From UMGS172 sp045647525 (GTDB taxonomy: Bacteria > Bacillota > Clostridia > Oscillospirales > Acutalibacteraceae): a DNA stretch of 17,483 bases. The position numbers and the translations under genes were made by a program. Below, one piece after another: positions 1 through 7,303 of this stretch (position 1 is its first letter; each line of letters starts with the position of its first letter). The DNA lies in contig JAZRMK010000010.1 in the NCBI GenBank assembly GCA_045647525.1, forward strand, positions 1-17,483. Direction: 5' to 3'. Below the pieces are notes generated by a model. It was not told the DNA's origin. It did not search any database and saw nothing but the letters and a program-made list of their open reading frames with translations.

Positions 1-752
1 TTATCAACCGAATTCATAAAGTTGACAAAATGAGTGAAGACAATATCCTCATCGGTTATTTCGTCATTAGGAAGGACGTTGATAAATCCATCGTAATTAA
101 GTGAACGCAAAGCCAAAGCAAACTCACTGACAGGTAATTCACCGTCACCGATAAGAACATTTTTTCCGTCCTTGCAGTCACCGATGGATACATCACAAAT
201 ATAAGCGCCCAAGACCTGAATGGTCTTTTCTGCATCTTCCTCAGCCTTAAAATATGTTTCTCTTATATTCCAGGAAGCACCGACCAGGCCGCAGGAAAAG
301 CCGTTAATAATATCAATTACCTTCTGTGTATGAGCCAACTCGCCCACCGTTTCAAACAACAGTGTAACACCGCAACGCTCGGTTTCCGGCATAACCGGTT
401 CAAGCATCTCTACCACCTGTTCGGCAGAAACACCGTCAGCCACCGTAACTATAACATTGTCTACACTCAAAAACTGTGCCTTGTCGACATAACGGATAAT
501 TGCCTCTGCCGTTGCAGGCGTTTCGCCTATTGCAAACGGAAACCTCAATGCCGAAACCGCAATATGCCTATTTATAAGCTTTCTTTTTGCGCCCGCAGCA
601 CTCGCCACACCGAAGGGTCCGTCGCTGCCGTTTACAGTTGCAGAATCTATATCATAAATTTCAAAACCCGAAAAGCCATAGTCACTTGCCGTGTTGCAAA
701 TCTCAGTAAATGACTTTGCTTTTGAAATTTTGGTTGAAAACGATAATTTCAT
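1..752 (-). CDS. Partial TIM-barrel protein, sugar phosphate isomerase/epimerase-like (AP endonuclease 2 fold)
   Basis: The ATG at 750-752 follows a GGAG site seven or so bases upstream, and 250 codons stay open to the window edge, so the C-terminus is missing. The translation begins MKLSFSTKISKAKSF and shows the repeating beta-alpha pattern of xylose-isomerase-like TIM barrels (Pfam AP_endonuc_2 class): FSGFEIYDID (28-37), VTLLFETVGEL (129-139), and a late G-D-G-E-L-P followed by LRSLNYDGFINV (215-226). Family members usually carry metal-binding Glu, Asp and His residues. Here the first Glu (E134) is kept, but the Asp-x-x-His strand reads SWNIRETY (160-167) and the last strand, normally ending in Glu, reads INVLP. 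It lies 40 nt downstream of the LeuA-like gene with no terminator between, so it is probably under the same T-box. The substrate is unknown. It may be longer than a usual 270-residue epimerase, since the part to the left is not visible. Confidence 0.8.
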   Translation of the reverse strand, partial: MKLSFSTKISKAKSFTEICNTASDYGFSGFEIYDIDSATVNGSDGPFGVASAAGAKRKLINRHIAVSALRFPFAIGETPATAEAIIRYVDKAQFLSVDNVIVTVADGVSAEQVVEMLEPVMPETERCGVTLLFETVGELAHTQKVIDIINGFSCGLVGASWNIRETYFKAEEDAEKTIQVLGAYICDVSIGDCKDGKNVLIGDGELPVSEFALALRSLNYDGFINVLPNDEITDEDIVFTHFVNFMNSVD

Positions 753-792
753 CGTAAAACTCCAATCTACTCAAATTAAGTGTTCCTGTTAA

Positions 793-2172
793 TTAATTTC
801 CGTGAACTATCTTATTGAGTGCATTGATATATGCGCGGATACTTGCGCCAACAATATCGGTCGAAATGCCGCGGCCGGAATAAAGCACACCGCCGTCACG
901 CAATTTTACAAGGGCGGAACCCATAGCCTCATGTCCCTCTGTGACCGACTGGATCTGGAAATCGTCCAGCTCGTAATGGTGTCCTACAATTTGTTCGATA
1001 GCCAAGAATGCCGCGTTGATAGGACCGTCACCCGTGCTGATTCCGCAGAACTTTTCACCGTTCTTGGTCAACACTATATTAGCGGTTGCAGTGATGATAT
1101 TGCCACTGTTAATAACATAGCTTTCAACGTGATAGGTTGAAGGAACCTGCATAGCAACCGATGCAACGATAGCGTCCAACTCTTTCGAGCCGACATAATG
1201 CTTTTTATCAGCCACACGGTGAAGTTCTTCAAAAACCTTGCCGTTGTCTTCAACGCTCAGTTCGTATCCCAAGCCTTTTACTGCCTCGCTGACATCTGCC
1301 AAAGTGCTGTCCTTGGTAAGACGAACCTTGTGATAAGCGCCATCAACAACCGCTTCATCATCTTCTTCCACATTGATATTGCGAAGGAGTTCATCAATAT
1401 CGCGGTGAACGCCTGCAATGTTAAGGTTGGTTTCTACCCTTAAATCCACACCTTTTGTGCGGATAATGTCGGCAAAACTGCCTGCATTAAGACGGGTCTT
1501 GTCAGCCACCGAGGTCTTAACACCGTCAGCACCTGCTTTTATCGCAGCAACTGCATTGGCAGCAGCCATACTTATTGCATCATTTGTTTCGACAAAAAGT
1601 ACTGCATCACAAACCGATTTGATATCCTTTACCATTTCTGCGGTATCTTCGGGCATCATAATGCCTGCATCATCACAAACGGTAACGCTCAACGCACCGT
1701 TGTCGGCAGCAGCTTTCAAAAGTTCTTTTAAGAACTCACGGTCTGCACGCGACGCATCACAAGCAACAACCTCTACCCTCTCACACTTTGTTTTGGCAGC
1801 TTTTACAAGTTCAACCACCTTTTCAAGCATCTTGGGAGCCTTTAAGTGATACATATATTCCATCTGAACGGTCGATGCAGGAACGACAACCTGCAAGCAA
1901 GGTTTTGAAGCCGACGAAATGCTGTTAAACGCATCATCAACACCGTTTTCATCAAAACCGACGGGGATTTTGACCGCCGCTGTCTTTACAAGACTTGCAA
2001 TAGTTCTATTAACTACGGTGTCCTCCTTGACCGATTTTATAGGAGCCAATTCAATAGCATCTACACCGATTTTATCAAGAACACGTGCGATATTTGTCTT
2101 ATCACGGAAGGATAGTGTTGCAGCACCTGCTGCACTTTTTAATGTAAAATCAGATACTTTGATGGATTTCAT
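793..2172 (-). CDS. 2-isopropylmalate synthase-like protein with LeuA regulatory domain, degenerate active site
   Basis: This 459-residue protein has an HMGL-type TIM barrel (about 5-270) and a C-terminal LeuA dimer/allosteric domain (about 345-457; GDGPINAAFLAI at 381-392 and GRGISTDIVGASIRAYINAL at 433-452 are typical). The ATG at 2170-2172 has an AGGAGA site just upstream. A longer in-frame start at 2220 would lie inside the T-box terminator and is rejected. True LeuA enzymes condense acetyl-CoA with 2-oxoisovalerate using a metal held by the LRDGEQ aspartate and an HxH pair. Here the first motif reads TLKSAAG (10-16) and the HTHDDLG equivalent reads ETNDAIS (195-201), so the catalytic Arg, the metal Asp and both His are replaced. 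The regulatory domain is intact. It may be a leucine-binding pseudoenzyme or have a changed reaction. A T-box leader precedes it and a TIM-barrel gene follows. Confidence 0.88.
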   Translation of the reverse strand: MKSIKVSDFTLKSAAGAATLSFRDKTNIARVLDKIGVDAIELAPIKSVKEDTVVNRTIASLVKTAAVKIPVGFDENGVDDAFNSISSASKPCLQVVVPASTVQMEYMYHLKAPKMLEKVVELVKAAKTKCERVEVVACDASRADREFLKELLKAAADNGALSVTVCDDAGIMMPEDTAEMVKDIKSVCDAVLFVETNDAISMAAANAVAAIKAGADGVKTSVADKTRLNAGSFADIIRTKGVDLRVETNLNIAGVHRDIDELLRNINVEEDDEAVVDGAYHKVRLTKDSTLADVSEAVKGLGYELSVEDNGKVFEELHRVADKKHYVGSKELDAIVASVAMQVPSTYHVESYVINSGNIITATANIVLTKNGEKFCGISTGDGPINAAFLAIEQIVGHHYELDDFQIQSVTEGHEAMGSALVKLRDGGVLYSGRGISTDIVGASIRAYINALNKIVHGN

Positions 2173-2457
2173 AATTTTCTCCTTCTTATCAAAAAAATAA
2201 AATAACCCGCAAAGCAACAATGCTTTGCGGGATGATTAACAAAAATTAACCACGGTACCACCCGTATTGCCGAATTCTCGACCACTCTGTAAGGTTCTAT
2301 CAAACCTCTGACCGATAACGGTGTCAGCCGTAACCTCTTACTGATATTCAGAAGTCAAGCTCAGATAGGAGACAGTCAAAACAGGCGGTTACTGCCTCGC
2401 ACCGAACGGCAGCTCTCTGAAACGGTTGCTGTTAAGACTTAATATCTTCAACGCTTT
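2173..2457 (-). promoter_or_regulatory. T-box riboswitch leader of the LeuA-like operon
   Basis: On the minus strand the leader contains an AGAGAGCTGCC...GGCAG element typical of the distal part of Stem I. A proposed Stem I base pairs GATATT with AATATC, with AAGTC/GACTT above it. The conserved T-box core GGTGGTACCGTGG follows (about 2250-2263), then a terminator hairpin and the gene's ribosome binding site. T-boxes bind uncharged tRNA and let transcription continue when the amino acid is scarce. By hand folding, the best specifier candidate is CTT (Leu) at 2357-2359, preceded by GAG and followed by G, which suits a LeuA relative. The specifier assignment is tentative; the T-box identity is firm from the core plus terminator. 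Confidence 0.9.
2191..2231 (-). terminator. T-box-controlled intrinsic terminator
   Basis: A perfect 11-bp stem (2206-2216 with 2221-2231, minus-strand CCCGCAAAGCA paired with TGCTTTGCGGG around a 4-nt loop) is followed by a T-rich tract at 2191-2205. It lies 10 to 40 nt before the ribosome binding site of the LeuA-like gene, where a T-box terminator is expected. Confidence 0.93.
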
Positions 2458-2463
2458 TGACGT

Positions 2464-2492
2464 ATTATATCACCCGAAATTTTTGTTGTCAA
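2464..2492 (-). promoter_or_regulatory. Sigma-A promoter for the T-box operon
   Basis: Minus strand TTGACA (2487-2492), 17-bp spacer, TATAAT (2464-2469): both hexamers are perfect. Transcription would start near 2457, giving a leader of about 285 nt. The -35 lies only 18 bp after the argS stop codon, and no terminator is visible between them. Confidence 0.9.
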
Positions 2493-2510
2493 GTGTTTAT
2501 TTTTAAAAAT

Positions 2511-4199
2511 TTACATACTCTCGGGAGCCGAGATTTTAAGCATTGCCAACACGTTTCTGATAACGGCGGCGGTAGCAACGCAAAGTGAGATTCTGGCAGC
2601 CATAAGGTCCTTATCATCGGTACGGACACGGCAGGCATTATAGAATTTATGGAAAAGAGTTGCCAATTCCAAAACATAATGCGTAATTCTTGCAGAATCA
2701 TAAGATTTTGCTGCCGACTCGATCTCGCCCGTAAGCTCCGAAATATGACGGATAAGTTCCTGCTCCTCGGAAGCCTTCAAGAGCTTCAACTGTTCATCGG
2801 TCGCAGTTACTATCTCAACACCGTCGGCCTTCAAGTTGCGCAGAATGCTGCAAATACGTGCGTGGGCATACTGAACATAATAGACAGGGTTCTGGCTTGA
2901 TTGCTCAACCGCTAAGTCAAGGTCGAACTCCAAGTGTGTATTGGGTTCTTTGGAGTTGAAAATGAAACGTGCGGCATCAAGAGGTACTTCTTCCAAAAGA
3001 GTTTTAAGTGTGATAGATTTGCCGGTACGCTTGGAAACACGCACAACTTCACCGTTCTGAACCAGACGAACCAACTGCATCAAAACAACGTCCAACTGTT
3101 CGCCGTTAAGACCGATAGCATCCATTGCGCCTTTAAGACGTGCCACGTGACCGTGGTGGTCAGCACCCCAGATATTTATAACCTTATCGTAACCGCGAAC
3201 GGCAATTTTGTTGTGATGATATGCAATATCACCCGCAAAATATGTCGGGTTGCCGTTTGCACGGATAAGAACCTCATCCTTTTCACCGCCAAAATCGGTT
3301 GCTCTGTACCAAACGGCACCGTCCTTTTCATAGGTGGCACCCTTAGCGGAAAGAATGTCTACAATATTCTTGATCGCACCTGTTTTATAAAGTTCGGACT
3401 CTTTAAACCATACATCGTAGTTGATTCTGTATGTTTCGAGATCTTCACGCAGACCATCTACATTCAAAGGGAGTGCATACTCGACCAAAGCAGCTGCTCT
3501 TTCCTCTTCCGAAACTTCTACAAACTTATCGCCGTTAACCTTTGCAAATTCCTCGGCACGTGCGATAATGTCGGCACCGTGATAGCCGTCCTCGGGGAAC
3601 TCGGTTTCGGGTTTATATATCTGCAAATATCTTGCAGACAAAGAGCCACCGAACTTTGCGATCTGATTACCGGCATCGTTAACGTAAAACTCTCTTGTTA
3701 CATCGTAGCCTGCCTTTTCAAGAACTGCCGCCAAGCAGTCGCCCAAAGCACCGCCACGGGCATTACCGATATGCATAGGTCCCGTCGGGTTTGCCGAAAC
3801 AAATTCAACCATAACCTTCTTACCGTTACCCATATCCGACTGACCGTAAGAATCGCCCTTTGCCAAAACGTCACTGACAATGGCAGCATAGTACGAATCT
3901 GCTAAAAATAGATTTATAAAGCCGGGACCTGCTATTTCAGCCTTTTCTATATAAGTGCCGCCAAAATCACAGTTGTTGACAACAGCCTCTGCAATTTTTC
4001 TGGGATTTGATTTGAGCGCTCTTGCCCATGTAAGAGCAGCGTTAACTGCAAAATCACCGTGTGAACGGTCGGCAGGAACCTCTACATTGAACGCTGTGAG
4101 TTCACCCTCGGGCAACTCACCTGCGGCCATTGCCTTCTTTGCGGCCGATTCTATTATCGTTTTTATACTGTTTCTTGTTTCTTTGACTATTACCGACAT
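2511..4199 (-). CDS. argS: Arginyl-tRNA synthetase
   Basis: This class I aminoacyl-tRNA synthetase of 562 residues charges tRNA-Arg in the cytoplasm. The N-terminal tRNA-binding region (about 1-100) is followed by the HIGH-type motif as HIGN (143-146) within VSANPTGPMHIGNARGG. The KMSKS equivalent is VSKR (388-391), and the C-terminal DALR anticodon-binding domain begins near 440 (NPVYYVQYAHARICSILRNL). Length is normal for bacterial ArgRS. The start is preceded by AGAGG inside the end of the upstream DUF1934 gene, with 2 nt between the genes, so the two are probably translationally linked. The DUF1934-argS order is also found in Bacillus (ywiB-argS). There is no obvious terminator after the stop; the T-box promoter begins at once. 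Confidence 0.97.
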   Translation of the reverse strand: MSVIVKETRNSIKTIIESAAKKAMAAGELPEGELTAFNVEVPADRSHGDFAVNAALTWARALKSNPRKIAEAVVNNCDFGGTYIEKAEIAGPGFINLFLADSYYAAIVSDVLAKGDSYGQSDMGNGKKVMVEFVSANPTGPMHIGNARGGALGDCLAAVLEKAGYDVTREFYVNDAGNQIAKFGGSLSARYLQIYKPETEFPEDGYHGADIIARAEEFAKVNGDKFVEVSEEERAAALVEYALPLNVDGLREDLETYRINYDVWFKESELYKTGAIKNIVDILSAKGATYEKDGAVWYRATDFGGEKDEVLIRANGNPTYFAGDIAYHHNKIAVRGYDKVINIWGADHHGHVARLKGAMDAIGLNGEQLDVVLMQLVRLVQNGEVVRVSKRTGKSITLKTLLEEVPLDAARFIFNSKEPNTHLEFDLDLAVEQSSQNPVYYVQYAHARICSILRNLKADGVEIVTATDEQLKLLKASEEQELIRHISELTGEIESAAKSYDSARITHYVLELATLFHKFYNACRVRTDDKDLMAARISLCVATAAVIRNVLAMLKISAPESM

Positions 4200-4201
4200 T
4201 T

Positions 4202-4624
4202 TTATACCTCTTTCACACTGATTTCGACACTGTTTCGGGATAGCATACCGAAATTGACATCAATAGTATAGCTTAAAAAAAGTTTACCGCCGTTTTCGCC
4301 CAACTCATTTTTGATGTTTTCACCGAAAATGCCCATTGTAAGCGTTCCCGCCGCCGTTTCGTAATGGCAGGTATGACGTTGGCTTTTTTTAATATACATT
4401 CGGCTGGAATATGCACCCGAACGTTGCATTATGACCGATTCGTCCTTAGGGTCAACCTTTATCAAGCAGGAAATGGTTTCCCCGTCACCCGAAGTACAGT
4501 CATCATATTTCAAATATGTTTTGCCGCCTATTACATTGAGTTTACCGACGGTCGTTAGGCTCACAACGTCATCTTCACCATCGACATTTTGCGTGCCTTT
4601 TATATCTATCAATACATCCTTCAT
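4202..4624 (-). CDS. DUF1934 (YwiB-like) small beta-barrel protein
   Basis: This is a 140-residue soluble protein of the DUF1934 family (B. subtilis YwiB), predicted to form a calycin-like beta barrel. The recognisable pattern is an N-terminal strand on an I-x-G-T-Q core (MKDVLIDIKGTQ), a central GGKTYLKYDD, a strand with ESVIMQRSGAYSSRMYIKKSQRHTCHYET, and the closing FLSYTIDVNFGMLSRNSVEISV. The R-H-x-C-x-Y-x-T-x-x-G-x-L element is typical. No enzymatic function is known for the family. It lies 15 nt after murI and 2 nt before argS, so it is the middle gene of a three-gene operon. An AAAGGAAG site precedes the ATG. Confidence 0.9.
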   Translation of the reverse strand: MKDVLIDIKGTQNVDGEDDVVSLTTVGKLNVIGGKTYLKYDDCTSGDGETISCLIKVDPKDESVIMQRSGAYSSRMYIKKSQRHTCHYETAAGTLTMGIFGENIKNELGENGGKLFLSYTIDVNFGMLSRNSVEISVKEV

Positions 4625-4639
4625 TTGTTCTTCCTTTGA

Positions 4640-5449
4640 TTACTGCTTATCCAAACTTACGGTAGAAACTTCGCCGTCCAACTGCGAGCCTAATAAAATT
4701 TCGGCAGTTTTAGCAAACGACTGCGGACGGTCACTGACATAATAAGATGCCTTGCCGCCCTCACCCAAAAGACCGTTTTCATTAAGGTGCCTTGCAGCTT
4801 TTAAAGCTGCCTGTTCTCCCGAATTTATAAGTATTACATCTTCACCGCAGATATCCGAAATAATATCCTTAATAGCGGGAAAATGCGTGCAACCCAAAAT
4901 CACTGTATCGACCCCCGCATCCAAAAGCGGTTTCAGATAACGCTTTGCGGTAGCAATAGTGACCTCATCGTCACGTTCTATCCAGCCCGATTCAACAAGT
5001 TGAACAAACAACGGGCAAGCCATCTGCACAACCTCGGCATCGGGATTAAACTTCATAATAGCATTCTTATACGAACCGCTGTTGACGGTGGTATTGGTAC
5101 CAAGAACACCTATCTTACCCGATTTTGAAGCCTTTACTGCCGCCTCTGCGGTAGGTGTTACAACCTCAATAAAAGGCACGGGCAGTTCTTCTGCTGTAAA
5201 AGAGGCAACCGAACTCACAGTGCCGCAAGCAGCTATTATGAGTTTGACATCAAAATTCAGCAAAAACTGTTCATCCTGCCTTGCGTACTTGATGACCGTT
5301 TCGGGACTTTTGGTACCGTACGGAATTCGTCCCGTATCTCCGAAGTAAACAATATTTTCATAAGGCAGTACTCTTTTAAGTTCTTTCACAACCGAAAGAC
5401 CACCGAGTCCCGAATCAAAAACACCTATCGGTCGGTTATCCTTTCCCAA
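4640..5449 (-). CDS. murI: Glutamate racemase
   Basis: It converts L-glutamate to D-glutamate for peptidoglycan synthesis. With a TTG start at 5447-5449 it is 269 residues, normal for the family. The choice rests on GGAGGTG at 5456-5462, spaced 6 nt from TTG; an in-frame ATG at 5476 lies upstream of this site and has none of its own. Visible motifs are DNRPIGVFDSGLGGLSV near the N-terminus, YFGDTGRIPYGTKS, the first catalytic Cys in AACGTVSS (Cys75) and the second in LGCTHFP (Cys187). The first motif is usually ACNTA; the Asn is Gly here, but both catalytic cysteines are present. It heads the operon with the DUF1934 protein and argS. Confidence 0.95.
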   Translation of the reverse strand: MGKDNRPIGVFDSGLGGLSVVKELKRVLPYENIVYFGDTGRIPYGTKSPETVIKYARQDEQFLLNFDVKLIIAACGTVSSVASFTAEELPVPFIEVVTPTAEAAVKASKSGKIGVLGTNTTVNSGSYKNAIMKFNPDAEVVQMACPLFVQLVESGWIERDDEVTIATAKRYLKPLLDAGVDTVILGCTHFPAIKDIISDICGEDVILINSGEQAALKAARHLNENGLLGEGGKASYYVSDRPQSFAKTAEILLGSQLDGEVSTVSLDKQ

Positions 5450-5455
5450 AACCGT

Positions 5456-5462
5456 CACCTCC
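5456..5462 (-). promoter_or_regulatory. Ribosome binding site that fixes the murI TTG start
   Basis: GGAGGTG on the minus strand ends 6 nt before the TTG. No comparable site precedes the upstream ATG at 5476. Confidence 0.8.
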
Positions 5463-5488
5463 AAAATACAAAACATTTTAGTCGCAAT

Positions 5489-5517
5489 ATTATAACATAT
5501 CTTTACATTAAATGCAA
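5489..5517 (-). promoter_or_regulatory. Promoter of the murI operon
   Basis: Minus strand TTGCAT (5512-5517), 17-bp spacer, perfect TATAAT (5489-5494). A start near 5482 gives a leader of about 33 nt before the TTG. Confidence 0.75.
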
Positions 5518-5533
5518 ACCTTTTTATTTAGTA

Positions 5534-5562
5534 TTGCAAATGATCGAAATTTGTAGTAAAAT
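5534..5562 (+). promoter_or_regulatory. Promoter of the rightward eamA-recG gene run
   Basis: TTGCAA (5534-5539), 17-bp spacer, TAAAAT (5557-5562). Transcription would start near 5569, about 30 nt before the ATG. It is divergent from the murI promoter, with 16 bp between the two -35 hexamers. Confidence 0.65.
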
Positions 5563-5599
5563 TAAATGAAAATATGTATTATTAGTTATAGGGGTTTTT

Positions 5600-6484
5600 A
5601 TGGCTAAGCTTAAAACAAAATCAACATTTTTGGGCGGTCTTGCCGTTCTCGTTGCCGCTGCTCTTTGGGGCTGTATCGGCATCTTTTCGCGCGACCTTTT
5701 CAACAACGGTTTTTCGGAAGTCCAGACCGTAGCCGTAAGGGCTGTTTTCACCGTCGTTATAATGTTCGTTGTAATTCTTATTAAAGAACCTGCCCTTTTA
5801 AGAATACGTTTTAAGGATATCTGGCTGTTCTTGGGAACGGGCATTTGCAGTTTTCTGTTCTTCAATATATGCTATATGACATCAATTTGTGAAAATTCGC
5901 TGTCGGTAGCCTGCATTTTAATGTACACTTCACCATTTTGGGTACTGCTTTTATCATCCCCCGTTTTTGGTGAGAAGATAACCGTTGTCAAATCGGTTGC
6001 GGTAACTATCTGCTTCGGCGGTTCTGCTCTGCTCTGCTTTACAAGCGGCTTAAAATGGACCGAAAAGGGTTTATTATTCGGTCTTTTGTCAGGCCTCGGT
6101 TACGCACTTTACAGCATTTTCGGCAAGCTTGCGGTCAAGCGTTATCATTCCTTTACCATTACGTTCTACACATTCCTTTTTGCCGCAATAGCCGCAGTTC
6201 CTATCTCTAACCCCACGGAACTTGTATCGCTTTTATCGGTACCACATAACATCTGGTACTCGTTCCTTATAGCATTGGTCAACACCATTCTTCCATATCT
6301 TCTCTATACATACGGTCTTTCCAAGATCAGTGCAGGCAAGGCAGCAGTTATCGCCATCATCGAACCGGTAGTTGCCGCTGTTATAGGTCATTTTATCTTC
6401 CAAGAATATATCGGCACATTGGGCTGTATCGGCATTGTTGCCGTATTCTTAGGACTCATCTTGCTGGACCACGCAAAACGATAA
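5600..6484 (+). CDS. EamA/DMT-family membrane transporter
   Basis: This 294-residue integral membrane protein has about ten hydrophobic segments arranged as two EamA repeats (roughly 10-145 and 155-290), the usual drug/metabolite transporter layout. Typical features are ALWGCIGIFSRDL near the start, the NICYMTSICENSLSVACILMYTSPFW stretch at the end of the first repeat, and LSKISAGKAAVIAIIEPVVAAVIG in the second repeat. Members export metabolites or take up amino acids, sugars or drugs; the substrate cannot be told from sequence. The start has a modest GGGG site 5 nt upstream. The next gene (YmdB) begins 18 nt after its stop, so they are probably co-transcribed. Confidence 0.92.
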   Translation: MAKLKTKSTFLGGLAVLVAAALWGCIGIFSRDLFNNGFSEVQTVAVRAVFTVVIMFVVILIKEPALLRIRFKDIWLFLGTGICSFLFFNICYMTSICENSLSVACILMYTSPFWVLLLSSPVFGEKITVVKSVAVTICFGGSALLCFTSGLKWTEKGLLFGLLSGLGYALYSIFGKLAVKRYHSFTITFYTFLFAAIAAVPISNPTELVSLLSVPHNIWYSFLIALVNTILPYLLYTYGLSKISAGKAAVIAIIEPVVAAVIGHFIFQEYIGTLGCIGIVAVFLGLILLDHAKR

Positions 6485-6502
6485 ACCGAACGGAGATTTT
6501 TG

Positions 6503-7285
6503 ATGAATATTTTGTGTATCGGTGATGTCACCGGTGAGATCGGTTGCAGATATCTGCAAAAAGTATTGCCTGACCTTAAAAGAGAATTAAAGGCAGATGC
6601 TGTCATTGTAAACGGTGAAAACTCTGCCGACGGAAATGGAATCACTCCTTTGTCTGCCGATATGCTTTTCGCCGCAGGGGCCGATGTTATAACCGGCGGA
6701 AACCACTCTCTCAGAAGAAGAGAGGTTTTCGACCGTTTGGAATCGGATGACTTTTTGCTTCGTCCTCATAATATGTCGGAAAATGCATCGGGTAAGGGAT
6801 ACTGCGTATTGGACCTGGGCCGAACCAGACTTGCCGTAATAAACCTTACGGGAAAGGTTTATATGCCGGATGCAAACGACCCTTTTAAAACGGCAGAAAC
6901 GCTTATTGAAAAAGCAAAGTCAGACGGCATAAAATATATAATTATCGACTTTCACGCCGAAGCCACCGCAGAAAAAAAGGCTTTGGGTTACTTTGTCGAC
7001 GGCACTGTTTCGGCGGTTTTCGGCACCCACACCCACGTACTTACCGCCGACGGTCAGATTTTACCCAACGGCACAGGTTTTATAACCGACATTGGATTTA
7101 CGGGACCTGTCGACTCGGTTCTGGGTGTAAAAAAAGAACTTTCGTTGGCACGAATCAAAGATGGAACTCCCGTAAAATTCACATTAGCCGAGGGCAAATG
7201 CGCTCTGAACGGCGTGCTTTTTGAAATCGACGATAAAACGGGCAAAACAATAAGTGTCAAAACAATAATCAAAGAAGAACATTGA
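6503..7285 (+). CDS. YmdB-family metallophosphoesterase (2',3'-cAMP phosphodiesterase family)
   Basis: The ATG at 6503 lies 7 nt after GGAG; a TTG one codon earlier is less well spaced. The 260-residue protein matches the YmdB/TIGR00282 family in length and metal ligands: D8 (IGDVTG), E39-N40 (NGEN), N67-H68 (GGNH), H151 (DFHAE) and H176/H178 (GTHTH). These form the dinuclear metal site that in B. subtilis YmdB hydrolyses 2',3'-cyclic nucleotides and affects biofilm and motility gene expression. The usual GNHTWD reads GNHSLR, so the aromatic after the catalytic His is missing, a small variation. In many Firmicutes ymdB sits near rny; here it lies between a permease and a solute-binding lipoprotein gene. 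Confidence 0.93.
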   Translation: MNILCIGDVTGEIGCRYLQKVLPDLKRELKADAVIVNGENSADGNGITPLSADMLFAAGADVITGGNHSLRRREVFDRLESDDFLLRPHNMSENASGKGYCVLDLGRTRLAVINLTGKVYMPDANDPFKTAETLIEKAKSDGIKYIIIDFHAEATAEKKALGYFVDGTVSAVFGTHTHVLTADGQILPNGTGFITDIGFTGPVDSVLGVKKELSLARIKDGTPVKFTLAEGKCALNGVLFEIDDKTGKTISVKTIIKEEH

Positions 7286-7303
7286 TCAAAGGAGGCCAAG
7301 GAC

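Noticed and set aside
330..713. A 127-codon plus-strand frame near the left end
   Set aside because: It overlaps the leftward TIM-barrel gene in full, and the product has no family features.
1418..1849. A 143-codon plus-strand frame inside the LeuA-like gene
   Set aside because: It is a Ser/Ala/Thr-rich complement of the coding strand with no start signal.
2172..2220. Longer N-terminus for the LeuA-like protein
   Set aside because: The extra 16 codons are read from the T-box terminator hairpin and T-tract; the internal ATG has the ribosome binding site.
2934..3905. A 323-codon open frame on the plus strand
   Set aside because: It is antisense to the well-supported argS; its translation is Cys/Phe-rich with no recognisable domain and no ribosome binding site.
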